Shown here in pieces: positions 17,636 to 26,693 of a DNA stretch of 37,492 nucleotides (position 1 is its first letter; every line of letters begins with the position of its first letter). The notes beneath the pieces were generated by a model. The model was given only the letters and a program-made list of their open reading frames with translations. It was not told where the DNA came from and searched no databases. The stretch is from positions 1 through 37,492 of the forward strand of contig CAYPZL010000031.1 in the NCBI GenBank assembly GCA_964415045.1. The letters run 5' to 3'. A program made the translations under genes and the position numbers. This DNA comes from CAYPZL01 sp964415045 (lineage in GTDB: Bacteria; Planctomycetota; Phycisphaerae; Sedimentisphaerales; Anaerobacaceae).

Positions 17636-18217
17636 ATGGGGATCATTCGCAAAGCGTTTTTTGCGTGGGCGACGATGGGAACGAGCAGTTTGCTGCTGAT
17701 CTGGCTGGCAAACTGCTCGTTTGTCAACTTGTCCCGTCTGAGCACGACCACCGTGGCGAAGGCAAACGAGCCGGCCGGACAGGCGGCGCCCACGGACGAC
17801 TATTACGCACAACAGAAGACTTTCGTGGCCAACCCGTTCTGCAAGGCATGCCACCTGGATTTCGACGAAGACGAGCTGGCGCTGAACCATGAACTGGCCG
17901 GCATCGGCTGCGAACGCTGTCACGGAGAATCGCTCCGGCATCGCTCCGACGAAGGGAACATCACCCCGCCGGAGCTCATGTACCCGAAGGAGAGAATCAA
18001 CCCGACGTGCATGATGTGCCATCCGCGACACGAGATTGAGCACGTCGAGGACCACCAGCCGATCCTGGAGGCAGGCATGAGTATCTTCGAAAACGAGGAG
18101 CCCGACGAAGAGGCCGGACATACGGCCAAATACTGCACCGACTGTCACGGGCCCGATCATCGCATGCAGGTCCGCACCGTCCGTTGGAACAAAGCCACCG
18201 GAGAGATAATCAAGTAG
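17636..18217 (+). CDS. Membrane-anchored tetrahaem cytochrome c-type protein
   Basis: 193 residues from the ATG at 17636 (AGGA 7 nt upstream); the open frame extends upstream into the previous gene, but that part is a shadow. One hydrophobic segment (about 8-30) is an uncleaved anchor or a signal peptide. Four CXXCH haem c motifs follow: CKACH (69-73), CERCH (92-96), CMMCH (125-129) and CTDCH (167-171). Several His residues between them could be distal ligands. The layout resembles short NapC/NrfH-like or DmsE-like multihaem proteins, but no exact family is recognised. It should shuttle electrons on the outer face of the membrane. Its place after two exported sugar-enzyme-like genes suggests that it takes electrons from their reaction. 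Confidence 0.88.
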   Translation: MGIIRKAFFAWATMGTSSLLLIWLANCSFVNLSRLSTTTVAKANEPAGQAAPTDDYYAQQKTFVANPFCKACHLDFDEDELALNHELAGIGCERCHGESLRHRSDEGNITPPELMYPKERINPTCMMCHPRHEIEHVEDHQPILEAGMSIFENEEPDEEAGHTAKYCTDCHGPDHRMQVRTVRWNKATGEIIK

Positions 18218-18228
18218 ACGCATAATGC

Positions 18229-18265
18229 AAGAGAGGCAGAGCGTTACAGGCTCTGCCTCTCTTTT
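18229..18265 (+). terminator. Strong Rho-independent terminator after the cytochrome gene
   Basis: A perfect 13-bp stem, AGAGAGGCAGAGC (18230-18242) with GCTCTGCCTCTCT (18250-18262), has a 7-nt loop and is followed by TTT. It separates the plus-strand cluster from the convergent sulfatase gene. Confidence 0.88.
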
Positions 18266-18317
18266 CCTTCTGACATCCGCGCCGACAAGGGCCCGAGCGT
18301 CCTCACACCGCTGAACC

Positions 18318-19859
18318 TCACACCGGCTTGCCGGTCGAATCTCTGTACCTGGCGCGTAACTGCTTCAGCTCATCCTTCAGATCTTTGACGACCCCCGCGT
18401 ACTTCGGCTCGGCGTATACGTTCTTCAACTCTTCGGGGTCTTTCTTCAGATCGTACAGCTCCCACTCGTCGATGTCGTGATAAAAGTGGATGAGCTTGTA
18501 GCGTTGGGTGCGAACGCCGTAATGTCGCTTGACGCTGTGCACAGCGGGGTATTCGTAATAGTGATAGTACATCGACTTGCGCCAATCCTTCGGCGCGCGG
18601 CCGCGCAGCACGGGACGCAGGGAACGGCCCTGCATATCCGCCGGCACCGGCACGCCCGCGTAGTCGAGGAAGGTCTCGGCAAAGTCCAGGTTCAGAACAA
18701 TGTCCTTGCTCACCGAGCCCGGCCGAATCTCGCGCGGATACCGCACGAGCAGCGGCATCTTCAGCGACTCCTCGTACATGAACCGCTTGTCGAACCACCC
18801 GTGGTCGCCTAAGTAGAAGCCCTGGTCGGACGTGTACACGACGACCGTATCCTGAGCCAGGCCCGACTCGTCGAGGTAATCGAGCAGCCGCCCGACGTTG
18901 TCATCCACCGAGGCAATACAGCGCAGGTAGTCCTTGATGTACCTCTGGTATTTCCAACGAACCAGTTCCTTGCCCTGGAGATTCGCCTTCTCGAAGGCCT
19001 CGTTCTTGGGGCCGTAGGCGGCGTCCCACGCCTGCTTCTGCTCGGGCGTCAGATTCTTCATCGGCGTCAGTTTCAGGTCATTCCGGGTCATCGTCTTCTC
19101 GATGCTCATGTCCTGCTCTTTGGCGGCGGTGCCCCGACCGGCATTGTCGTCGAAGAGCGTCGCCGGCTCGGGAATCTCGCGGTCGTCATACATCGTCAGA
19201 TATTTCGGACCCGGTTCCCAGCGGCGGTGCGGCGCCTTGTGATGGTACATCAGGCAGAAGGGCTTGTCACTTTGCCGGCCCTTGAGCCAGTTGAGACAGT
19301 GGTCGGTGATGATGTCGGTGACGTAGCCGGTGTATTTCTTTCGCTCGCCCATTTCGATCATCACCGGGTTGTAGTAGGCCCCCTGCCCCGGGAGAATGTT
19401 CCAGTAGTCAAAGCCGGTGGGATCGGTCTTGAGATGCCACTTGCCGACCATGGCCGTCTCGTAGCCGGCCGCTTGCAGGAGTTTGGGGAAAGTCTGCTGC
19501 GAGCCGTCGAATTTGAGACGATTGTCGGTGACGCCGTTGAGGTGGCTGTACTTGCCCGTAAGAACGACCGCCCGGCACGGAGCGCAGATCGAGTTCGTAC
19601 AGAAGGCGTTGTCGAGGCGCATCCCTTCCCGGGCAATCCGGTCCAGGTTGGGTGTCGTGTTGATCTTGCTTCCGTAGCAGCTCAGCGCGTGGGAGGCGTG
19701 ATCGTCAGTCATGATGTAAATGATATTGGGCCGCCTGGCCGGTTCCGCCGCGTGCGCGCGCCCGAGGCCGTTGCAACCGGGCAAAAACGACAGCCCTCCG
19801 GCCGCTCCGGCTACCACGCCCATCGCCTTCAGAAACTCGCGTCTCGTTTGCTGCTCCAT
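18318..19859 (-). CDS. Tat-exported S1 sulfatase, N-acetylglucosamine-6-sulfatase-like
   Basis: 513 residues; AAAGGAG lies 6 nt before the ATG. The Tat motif TRREFLKAMG is at 5-14, with a hydrophobic stretch and a Cys at 29 (LPGC) that could also be a lipobox. The sulfatase domain starts NIIYIMTDDH (metal Asp residues 52-53). The formylglycine signature is CAPCR at 92-96 (C92 to be oxidised); position 95 is Cys where Ser is usual. GKWHLK and YTSDQGFYLGDHGWFDKRFMYEES are present. That last stretch is typical of sulfatases related to GlcNAc-6-sulfatases. It hydrolyses a sulfate ester, probably on a polysaccharide, outside the cytoplasm. It is the last gene of the minus-strand block. Confidence 0.94.
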   Translation of the reverse strand: MEQQTRREFLKAMGVVAGAAGGLSFLPGCNGLGRAHAAEPARRPNIIYIMTDDHASHALSCYGSKINTTPNLDRIAREGMRLDNAFCTNSICAPCRAVVLTGKYSHLNGVTDNRLKFDGSQQTFPKLLQAAGYETAMVGKWHLKTDPTGFDYWNILPGQGAYYNPVMIEMGERKKYTGYVTDIITDHCLNWLKGRQSDKPFCLMYHHKAPHRRWEPGPKYLTMYDDREIPEPATLFDDNAGRGTAAKEQDMSIEKTMTRNDLKLTPMKNLTPEQKQAWDAAYGPKNEAFEKANLQGKELVRWKYQRYIKDYLRCIASVDDNVGRLLDYLDESGLAQDTVVVYTSDQGFYLGDHGWFDKRFMYEESLKMPLLVRYPREIRPGSVSKDIVLNLDFAETFLDYAGVPVPADMQGRSLRPVLRGRAPKDWRKSMYYHYYEYPAVHSVKRHYGVRTQRYKLIHFYHDIDEWELYDLKKDPEELKNVYAEPKYAGVVKDLKDELKQLRARYRDSTGKPV

Positions 19860-19936
19860 CTCAACTCCTTTCGAACTGCATCAGGAAAACCATAGATACT
19901 TCAGAATTCTGTCGCACTCTCAGGCAAAACTCAACG

Positions 19937-21343
19937 TCAACGAATATACCACCACGCGTCCCGGTGCGAAACCGCTTTCGGCACATCCAGTCGCGACTCC
20001 CACTGCCTCAACAGGTCCTTGTGCTCGGCCACCGCCGAGGCGCAACGTGCCTCGGCAGCCAGGTTCCGGGTCTCTCCCGGGTCGTTCTTCATATCGAAGA
20101 ACTGCTCCGTCGAGTCGCCTGCATAGGCAACGTACTTGTAGCGCTCGCTGCGCACCATCCGCCCCATATTGCCGGCGACTTCGGACACAATGAAATCGCG
20201 GGCCGGCGTGCCGTTTTCCAGCACGCCCCGCAGATTTTTGCCCCGCATGTGTTCGGGCGCAGCGATACCCGCATACGCACACAACGTCGGCAAGATATCC
20301 AGCCCCGAGGCCAAATGGGCGGCCTCCGTACGATCCTGCGGGACGTGTCCCGGCCACGAGACGATCAGCGGGACCCTGACGGCTTCATCGTACAGCGTGT
20401 TCTTGCGCACCGTCTGATGGTGGGCGAGCCCCTCGCCGTGGTCGGCCGTGAATACGACGAGCGTATCCTCGGCGTACCCGCAATCATCCAACGCCTGCAA
20501 GACACGACCGATCTGGCCATCCACGTACTCGATATTGCGATAGTAGCTCCACAGATAATAACGCCACTGCCTGCGGCTCCAGCCGGTCTTGAACGGTTCG
20601 TCCGACGCACGTCCACGACTGACAACATCCGGCTCTCTTGTGTCGAAGTCGAAGTTCTCCGGCAGCGGGGGCAACTGGCCTTCCAGCTCGGGATAGCGCA
20701 GACGACCCGGGTCTTCGGTGTTCAGACGCAGCCACTCGCAGATATCGTGGGGCTGCATGAAGGACGTCACCAGCAGAAACGGCCTGGAGCGAGACCGGTT
20801 CCGCAGGAATCCTTCACACGCCCGCGACATGAGCGCGTCGCATAGATAGCCGAAGCCGCCGATGCCCGTGTGGAGCACCTTGAAGCCGGGGATGTCACTG
20901 GTGTACGTTCGCGGCAGATGCCATTTGCCGGCGTAGAACGTCTCGTAGTCGGTGTGCGCGGAGAACCACTGGCCCAGGTTGGGCAGCTCCGAGCGAATGG
21001 GCCGGCCGTTGACGGGGACCGCCGCCTCGCTGCTCGTTCGCCCGCTAAAAATCGCACTGCGCGCCGGGCTGCACACTGGATTAGCGGAATACGACTGCGT
21101 GAAGCTGACGCCCCGGCGTTTGAGCCGGTCCAGGGCCGGCGTGCGAACGTGCGCGCAGCCTCCGGCCCGGATCGTGTCGATATGCTGTTGATCCGTGATG
21201 ATCAGGAGGATGTTCTTCGGCCTGGGTCGCCTGGGCACAGCCGCCCGTGACCGCGCCGTCGCTGCACCGTGCGTGACGAGCGCTACGGCGCTACCGCCGA
21301 ACTTGATGAATTCCCGCCGGTTCATTTTGGTTCGCTCATTCAT
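19937..21343 (-). CDS. Tat-exported S1 sulfatase
   Basis: 468 residues from the ATG at 21343, chosen over upstream ATGs because GAGGGG lies 9 nt before it and the Tat motif NRREFIKFGG follows at 8-17. NILLIITDQQH (D51) begins the alkaline-phosphatase-like fold. The formylglycine signature CSPAR is at 91-95. GKWHLP, TADHGEGLAHH and a C-terminal RSERYKYV segment are present. It differs enough from its two sulfatase neighbours to expect another linkage or sugar specificity; the exact substrate cannot be read from the sequence. It lies 77 bp upstream of the next sulfatase gene. Confidence 0.94.
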   Translation of the reverse strand: MNERTKMNRREFIKFGGSAVALVTHGAATARSRAAVPRRPRPKNILLIITDQQHIDTIRAGGCAHVRTPALDRLKRRGVSFTQSYSANPVCSPARSAIFSGRTSSEAAVPVNGRPIRSELPNLGQWFSAHTDYETFYAGKWHLPRTYTSDIPGFKVLHTGIGGFGYLCDALMSRACEGFLRNRSRSRPFLLVTSFMQPHDICEWLRLNTEDPGRLRYPELEGQLPPLPENFDFDTREPDVVSRGRASDEPFKTGWSRRQWRYYLWSYYRNIEYVDGQIGRVLQALDDCGYAEDTLVVFTADHGEGLAHHQTVRKNTLYDEAVRVPLIVSWPGHVPQDRTEAAHLASGLDILPTLCAYAGIAAPEHMRGKNLRGVLENGTPARDFIVSEVAGNMGRMVRSERYKYVAYAGDSTEQFFDMKNDPGETRNLAAEARCASAVAEHKDLLRQWESRLDVPKAVSHRDAWWYIR

Positions 21344-21477
21344 TTCGGTTTCCCCTCTCATTGCCCCGCCTTCCTTCGACGCATCTGTACTACTAACCTC
21401 AAACATCGTTAAGTTTTTGACAAAGATTCGACGTAAATCAATGTAACCTCCTGTCGTTGCAGTAGTTACGATAAGGC

Positions 21478-22335
21478 TTAGAAACGGAGTTTTTGGTTGC
21501 GGCCGAGCGCAGCGAGGCCGCGCTGGGCCTTGCGATAGGATTCCTGAAGCGCCCGCTGCCTGCGTTCGATTGCATCTTCGGCCTGGTCGTCCAGGATATA
21601 TGCCTTGTTCATCGAAATCACCGCCAGAAGACGACGGTTCCGGTCAAGCCAGTACTCGGTCGGCAAGACTCCGTGGCCCAACTGCCGAAAACAGTGCAGC
21701 GGTATTGCTCGACTCCCCAGCTTCTCCTGGCACAGCCCCCGATAAGAAATCTTCTGGCCCGGCATGAGAACGCTCAGGCCCGCCAACAGATTGACCTCCC
21801 ATTTGCGGGCAGTGTCAACATCCAGACGCTCGACAGCCTCGAAAAGGGACCAGTCGGACGTCAAAGGCACAGGGACTTGCCTGCGCCGCGTTGCGCCCGA
21901 TGTCTCGATCACCAGGGTGTCCGCCTGTACCGACACGGTCTCCGCCAGACCCAGGTCACCCTGTTCCTCGTTGTCCGGGCCAAAGAACCGGCTCGACAGC
22001 CGCCACTTCACCGGCGAGGCCAGTTCGTCGTTGCGACAGACGATGTCCGCCTCGATCCGGCTCCGCAAGGCATCCGTCTCGACGACCACCTGTTCCACGC
22101 GAAGACGGAAGGTGCCTTCTGCCGACGAAGGCTCCTTGCGAACCCGGAGATACCCGACGTCGTCGTTTCCCGTCTCGCGATAGCCGTGACACGTCCAGAT
22201 GCGATACGTCCGCGTCCAGCGGTTCCGCGAATCCGGGGAGTCGGGAGAGACCCACCGCTCCGCCAAAGCGCCCAGGTCCGCCAATAACGTCGGCGTCAGA
22301 GGGCTGCCCACAATGGTCCGATTTGCTTTTGCCAT
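21478..22335 (-). CDS. Protein of unknown function
   Basis: 285 residues, with GGGAGAAGGG before the ATG. There is no signal peptide or membrane segment. I do not recognise the family. The middle is strand-rich (YLRVRKEPSSAEGTFRLRVEQVVVETD, QADTLVIETSGATRRRQVPV). It contains a CHGYRETG motif near 49, and the C-terminus ends in a basic, charged helix (DDQAEDAIERRQRALQESYRK). LPTEYWLDRNRRLLAVISMNKAYIL near 225-250 resembles the last strands of a DUF3108-like or lipoprotein-like beta barrel; this is only an impression. It sits between two sulfatase genes, 33 bp after the upstream one. Confidence 0.8.
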   Translation of the reverse strand: MAKANRTIVGSPLTPTLLADLGALAERWVSPDSPDSRNRWTRTYRIWTCHGYRETGNDDVGYLRVRKEPSSAEGTFRLRVEQVVVETDALRSRIEADIVCRNDELASPVKWRLSSRFFGPDNEEQGDLGLAETVSVQADTLVIETSGATRRRQVPVPLTSDWSLFEAVERLDVDTARKWEVNLLAGLSVLMPGQKISYRGLCQEKLGSRAIPLHCFRQLGHGVLPTEYWLDRNRRLLAVISMNKAYILDDQAEDAIERRQRALQESYRKAQRGLAALGRNQKLRF

Positions 22336-22368
22336 CGCCTGCCCTTCTCCCCAGAGGGGTCTCCTATG

Positions 22369-23790
22369 TTATCGATAGTCCCGGCCCGCGTCGCTGCGCT
22401 TGCACGAGGCCCGCCACGCTTCGAGCTTCGCTTTCATACCGGCCAGGACATCAGGTTTCTCGGCCGCCAGGTCGGTGGTCTCGCCGGGATCGGCGATCAG
22501 ATCGAACAGCGCGTAACTCGACCCGCCGTTCTTGCTGTAAATCTTGTAGCGGTTGTCCGTCAGCGCGACTTGCTTGCCCGATTCAAATGCGATGGGGACC
22601 GATCGCGCGGTCGCCCCGTTCTCGACAACCGGCAGCAAGCTGACGCCATCGATGGGCTCGGGCTGTCCGGCCATCCGGAATCCGAGCACGTCCAGGACGG
22701 TGGGGAAATAATCCAACGTGCTGCACGGCACCTCCGTAACTCGTCCGCCGGCGATGCGCGCCGGCCATTCCAGCAGCGCAGGCACGCGCGTGCCCCCTTC
22801 GAAAAGACTGCGCTTGCGTCCGCGAAACGGACCGGCCGAGCCTCGATAGCGTCCGCTTTTGCCGTCTTTGCCTTCCGGACCGTTGTCGCTGCAGAACCAC
22901 AGCATCGTGTTCTCGGCTGCGTCCAAGCGGCGCAGCTCGTCCCGGAGCCGGCTGACCTGCTTGTCCATCGCGGTGATGCAGCCGTAATAATGCTGTTCGT
23001 CCTCGCTGTACTCCGAGTACATCTGCCGGTACTCGGGCCCTGCCACCACCGGCGCGTGCGGCGCGTGAAACCACACCACGGCCAGGAACGGCGTCGCGTC
23101 TCGGACGGCTTTGCGAATAAACGGCAGCACGCGATCCATGATGATGCGGCTGTCGTCGCCCTCGAGCTTCTCCGTGACGTTGGTGCCGTTGTGCCAGTAA
23201 AGATTTCGCACGTCGTGCTTTTTGCCGTGAGCGTTGGCCGGGTCGTACGGGTCCCAGGTCGCCACCGCATACTCGGTGGAAAACCACTCGTCAAAACCGC
23301 TCATCCCCGGCGTCATGTAGTTCTTCGCCGGGTTCCGTCCGCGCCCCTTGCCCGAATAATCGGGCGACAGCGTCCCCAGATGCCACTTGCCGAAATGCCC
23401 CGTGGCGTATCCCTGGGTCTTGAGCGCCTCAGCCAGCGAGATTTCCTGCCGGCGCAGGTGCCCCACGTTGGCGAAGTAGATCCCGTAGCGATACGGATGG
23501 CGGCCGGTCAGGCAACTGCCCCGCGTGGGCGAACACACGGGGGCGCCGGAATAGAACCGCGTAAACCGCAGGCTCTCCCGGGCCATGGCGTCCAGATGCG
23601 GCGTCTTGATCACTTCGTTGCCGTTGAAGCCGGGATCGCCCCAGCCCAAATCGTCGGCCATGCACAGAATGATATTCGGCTTGCCTGCCTGCTGCGCCCC
23701 GCGCACAAGAGCGGAAGGCAACGACACCGCCGCCGCCATCGCTCCCATCGAACGGAGAAAATGCCTCCGTGTGATCCTCGGTCTTTTCAT
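22369..23790 (-). CDS. Tat-exported S1 sulfatase, arylsulfatase A-like
   Basis: 473 residues. The Tat motif TRRHFLRSMG is at 7-16. NIILCMADDLGWGDPGFNG is the classic opening of arylsulfatase A-type enzymes (metal Asp residues 46-47). The signature CSPTR is at 86-90 with SCLTGRHPYRYGI after it, then FGKWHLG, WFHAPHAPVVAG, and FCSDNGPEG supplying the late Asp-Asn metal ligands. It lacks a clear Shine-Dalgarno sequence (only GAAAG is near). It acts outside the cytoplasm on sulfate esters after Cys86 is converted to formylglycine; no formylglycine-generating enzyme is encoded in the window. Confidence 0.95.
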   Translation of the reverse strand: MKRPRITRRHFLRSMGAMAAAVSLPSALVRGAQQAGKPNIILCMADDLGWGDPGFNGNEVIKTPHLDAMARESLRFTRFYSGAPVCSPTRGSCLTGRHPYRYGIYFANVGHLRRQEISLAEALKTQGYATGHFGKWHLGTLSPDYSGKGRGRNPAKNYMTPGMSGFDEWFSTEYAVATWDPYDPANAHGKKHDVRNLYWHNGTNVTEKLEGDDSRIIMDRVLPFIRKAVRDATPFLAVVWFHAPHAPVVAGPEYRQMYSEYSEDEQHYYGCITAMDKQVSRLRDELRRLDAAENTMLWFCSDNGPEGKDGKSGRYRGSAGPFRGRKRSLFEGGTRVPALLEWPARIAGGRVTEVPCSTLDYFPTVLDVLGFRMAGQPEPIDGVSLLPVVENGATARSVPIAFESGKQVALTDNRYKIYSKNGGSSYALFDLIADPGETTDLAAEKPDVLAGMKAKLEAWRASCKRSDAGRDYR

Positions 23791-23879
23791 CGCAGTGCTT
23801 TCATCTTCAGAAACTTCCGTTACGACTACCGGACGTATCCGCCTTCAAAACAGCCGGCGATGCACATTCGCCCGCCGGC

Positions 23880-25445
23880 TCAGGCTTCCTCGACAACCTT
23901 GTACCCCAGAGCGTCGCCCAGGGCGAAGAGCGGCTCCTTCAGGTCTCCGTAGCAGGTGACGCGGTGCCAGCCCCACCGGTCCCACATGGAGAACAACTTC
24001 TCGATGTCACCGACGGGCTCGACGGCCAGCTTCGTTCGGCACGCCCGGTCGTCCGGATCGTTCTCGACCGACTTGCCCTGGTGGAAAAGAACCTCCTTGC
24101 GTCCCTGATCGATTTCGATCGTCGTCGTCATGTAACCCAGCGGCAGAACGGACCGGACCGATGCCCCCTGCCGGTCTTCGGAGTGGGTCATGATCGTGAA
24201 GGGATTCCTGCTGCCCTGCGGCCCGAAGACCCGGTTCGACGCCACGCAGTGGGCGTAGATGATCTGTCGCTTGGACGTGTCGATGACCGGATCGGAGATG
24301 TAGCCGGGGCGTCCCTGTGTCAAAGCCGTCAGCGCAACCATGGTCGCGGTGGAGCGTACGTCGCATTCGCAGGCGCCGATCAGCCCCTCGTTGTTCAACT
24401 CGTGGAACCCCAGGCAGGGATAGGCGTGAATGTGCCCGCCGTAGAAACCGCCCAGGCAGTTGATCGTAATGGCGTTTGCGTCGTGCTTTTTCAACACGGC
24501 CTTCATGCCCAGGTACATCGCGGCCGACGTTTCGAGGGTCGCGCGCGACACGTCGATGACCGCCGTGGCATCCCTCTGCCAGCGATCCGCCACGGCGCGG
24601 GACTCGTCCTTGTCGGCGGCCTTCCAGGCCTCGTTGACCTCCGCAAACGAGACGCGCTCCATCGGGATGCCCACGAGCGGAGCGGCCGGCCCGGAGTTCT
24701 GGTCTCGAACGGCCAGAATCTTCGACGCTTTCATGCGGCCGATACATTCGTCGGCGGTAATCGTCTTCAGCGCATCCGGCTTGCAGGCAAGATCGCCGGC
24801 CTCGGGGGTCCGCGTCCTGCGCACACGCGCCGTGGCCGTCACGAAATCGGATACCGAGCCGCCCTTCTTCACCAGCGCAAAGCACTTCACCGCCTCGACC
24901 AGGTCGTCGAATCGTGACGACGCGACGAAACCGAGATTGGGCGTCTTACTGCGAAGGAAGCCGGCCGTATAGACGAGGAAACCGCCGCTGCCGCCGTACT
25001 GGAAATCGGCATAAAGCACGGGCTTGCCCGAGGTCGCCATCGTCTGGACCACGCGGTTCCAGCAGTTCATCTGGTAGACTAAGTAGCCGTCAATGCCGGC
25101 GGCCTTGTCCGCCTCCAGAATCTTCTTGGCCTGGTCCGGGCCGTTTGCCAGCGACGATACGAACTCGAAGTCCGGACACCGCTGCGCCAGGCCGGTATTA
25201 ATGCGCTCCATAACCGGCCGGAAATCGAAACCCTTGTTGGGCCAATCCGGACCGGCCTGTTGCGCGCCGTGGAGCGAATACACGATGCGAATCTTCACCT
25301 TGCCGCTGCCCGTAGCTGCCAGGACCCGGCCCGGACGGGCCAGCAGTCCCGCCGCTCCCGCGCAGGTCGCGCAACCGGCCGCAAGAAAACGCCGACGACT
25401 CACTCTGCAACACGGACATCCGGAAGTGACTTCATGTGCCTTCAT
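23880..25445 (-). CDS. Tat-exported protein of the L-fucose/L-arabinose isomerase superfamily
   Basis: 521 residues; GGAGG lies before the ATG. The N-terminus is Cys-rich (CPCC at 10-13, CATC at 25-28) around a Tat motif SRRRFLAAG (16-24). The segment CLGFHELNNEGLIGACECDVRSTATM (about 340-365) matches the conserved C-terminal-domain segment of FucI/AraA-like isomerases (form: C-x-G-x-x-x-L-N-x-x-G, then ACE-x-D-x-x-S-A-x-T-M) that contributes a metal-ligand Glu. FucI and AraA are normally cytoplasmic, so a Tat-exported version is unusual. It is possibly a sugar-binding or isomerising protein for fucose-like sugars; this is inference. The neighbouring sulfatases fit a fucose-rich sulfated glycan. 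Confidence 0.82.
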   Translation of the reverse strand: MKAHEVTSGCPCCRVSRRRFLAAGCATCAGAAGLLARPGRVLAATGSGKVKIRIVYSLHGAQQAGPDWPNKGFDFRPVMERINTGLAQRCPDFEFVSSLANGPDQAKKILEADKAAGIDGYLVYQMNCWNRVVQTMATSGKPVLYADFQYGGSGGFLVYTAGFLRSKTPNLGFVASSRFDDLVEAVKCFALVKKGGSVSDFVTATARVRRTRTPEAGDLACKPDALKTITADECIGRMKASKILAVRDQNSGPAAPLVGIPMERVSFAEVNEAWKAADKDESRAVADRWQRDATAVIDVSRATLETSAAMYLGMKAVLKKHDANAITINCLGGFYGGHIHAYPCLGFHELNNEGLIGACECDVRSTATMVALTALTQGRPGYISDPVIDTSKRQIIYAHCVASNRVFGPQGSRNPFTIMTHSEDRQGASVRSVLPLGYMTTTIEIDQGRKEVLFHQGKSVENDPDDRACRTKLAVEPVGDIEKLFSMWDRWGWHRVTCYGDLKEPLFALGDALGYKVVEEA

Positions 25446-25585
25446 GATCGGCCTCCATCAGATTCATTCGTCCGCCGCTGTTCGAGCCGCAGACTGTCGT
25501 TAGCAAAGCAGGGTCCAACCTGCACCCCGTCAACAGCCAATGTACGATGATTCTCACCAATGTCAAACAGTAAGCGGCCGGCGAC

Positions 25586-26665
25586 TCAAAGCTGGGCCTT
25601 GTTCACCAGCTCTTCGCATTCGGGATAATCCCAGGGGATATCCGGGTAGTTCTGCCACATTTTCACGTCCTGGGTAAGCAGGCGGTACATCTCCGGCCGT
25701 CGCTGATGCATGGTCCGCAGGTGCTTGCGCCTCCAGCGAAGTCGCGTCAAATTCACCGTGGCGTGCACGCAGGCGTCACCCGGTTCCTTGATGCGCGGAA
25801 ACAGGCGGCTCTCCTCCGGGACACCCTTGGCTTGAATGCACCCCGGGCCGGCAAAACCGGTGTTCTTGCCGTTGGTGATGTTCGCACCGACCACGCAACC
25901 GTACGCCTGCGCGGCCATGAGGCAGTGGGAGTCCTCGATCATTCCCTTGCGGCCGTTGATCCAGAGGATGATCTCCGCTCCCGAATACGAGGTGCAGCCC
26001 CATGCTTCGGGGAAGTAGCCGTCATAGCACTGGAGTATCCCGATGGGGCCGAAATCCAGGTGAAAGACCTTGAACTGGCTCCCGAGCACACCGCGGGCCT
26101 CATGGTCCTGTCCCTTGATGGGCGGCCAGAAATGAGGCGGCGGACCGCTGGCGGGATGCGATTTCAGGTACCGGCCCAGCAGGTTGCCCGCCCGGTCCAC
26201 CACCAGGGCCGTGGTCGCCCAGCGCTTGCCGTGGGTTTCCACCAATCCCGCGATCGCGTACATCCGGTGCTGCCGCGCCAGCGCAAAAAACCGCTGTACC
26301 CTCTCGTGCTCGACGGAGATATGCGAGCCCAGAACGTACTCCGGAAAGACGATCAAGTCGGAGCCGTATTCGGCGGCCTGGGCAAAGAAACCGGGCATCC
26401 GTTCGATAACGGAATCGGGACCGCCTTTCGTGGTCAGTTGCACCAGGGTAATCCTGGCGGTCTCTTTCTTCTGCGCGGGAGGGGCTTTGCGGGCGGGCGG
26501 CGTCGCCCGAGGCCGTTCCTCGCCGGCCGCGTTCCGTGAGGGCGGCATTGCCGCCCCCAGAAGACCGGCGGCCGCCACCCCGGACGACCGGAGAAAGCTG
26601 CGCCGGCTTGACGATCCGTTGGAATGATGTTCGCGACTCGACACCTCGTCACCATCTTTCACCAT
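25586..26665 (-). CDS. Tat-exported carbon-nitrogen hydrolase (nitrilase superfamily)
   Basis: 359 residues; GAGGAA lies 7 nt before the ATG. The Tat motif SRRSFLRSSG is at 20-29, followed by a Pro/Ala/Lys linker to about 68. The catalytic triad is complete: Glu109 in IVFPEYVLG, Lys168 in GRYLKSHPA and Cys213 in GILQCYDGYFPE. The enzyme should hydrolyse or transfer an amide or nitrile carbon-nitrogen bond. Its substrate is unknown; deacetylation or deamidation of a sugar derivative would suit the neighbouring sulfatases, but this is only an inference. It lies 28 bp after the CehA-like gene, which suggests cotranscription. Confidence 0.92.
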   Translation of the reverse strand: MVKDGDEVSSREHHSNGSSSRRSFLRSSGVAAAGLLGAAMPPSRNAAGEERPRATPPARKAPPAQKKETARITLVQLTTKGGPDSVIERMPGFFAQAAEYGSDLIVFPEYVLGSHISVEHERVQRFFALARQHRMYAIAGLVETHGKRWATTALVVDRAGNLLGRYLKSHPASGPPPHFWPPIKGQDHEARGVLGSQFKVFHLDFGPIGILQCYDGYFPEAWGCTSYSGAEIILWINGRKGMIEDSHCLMAAQAYGCVVGANITNGKNTGFAGPGCIQAKGVPEESRLFPRIKEPGDACVHATVNLTRLRWRRKHLRTMHQRRPEMYRLLTQDVKMWQNYPDIPWDYPECEELVNKAQL

Positions 26666-26693
26666 GGTAGATTCCTCACAAATGCAATCGATG

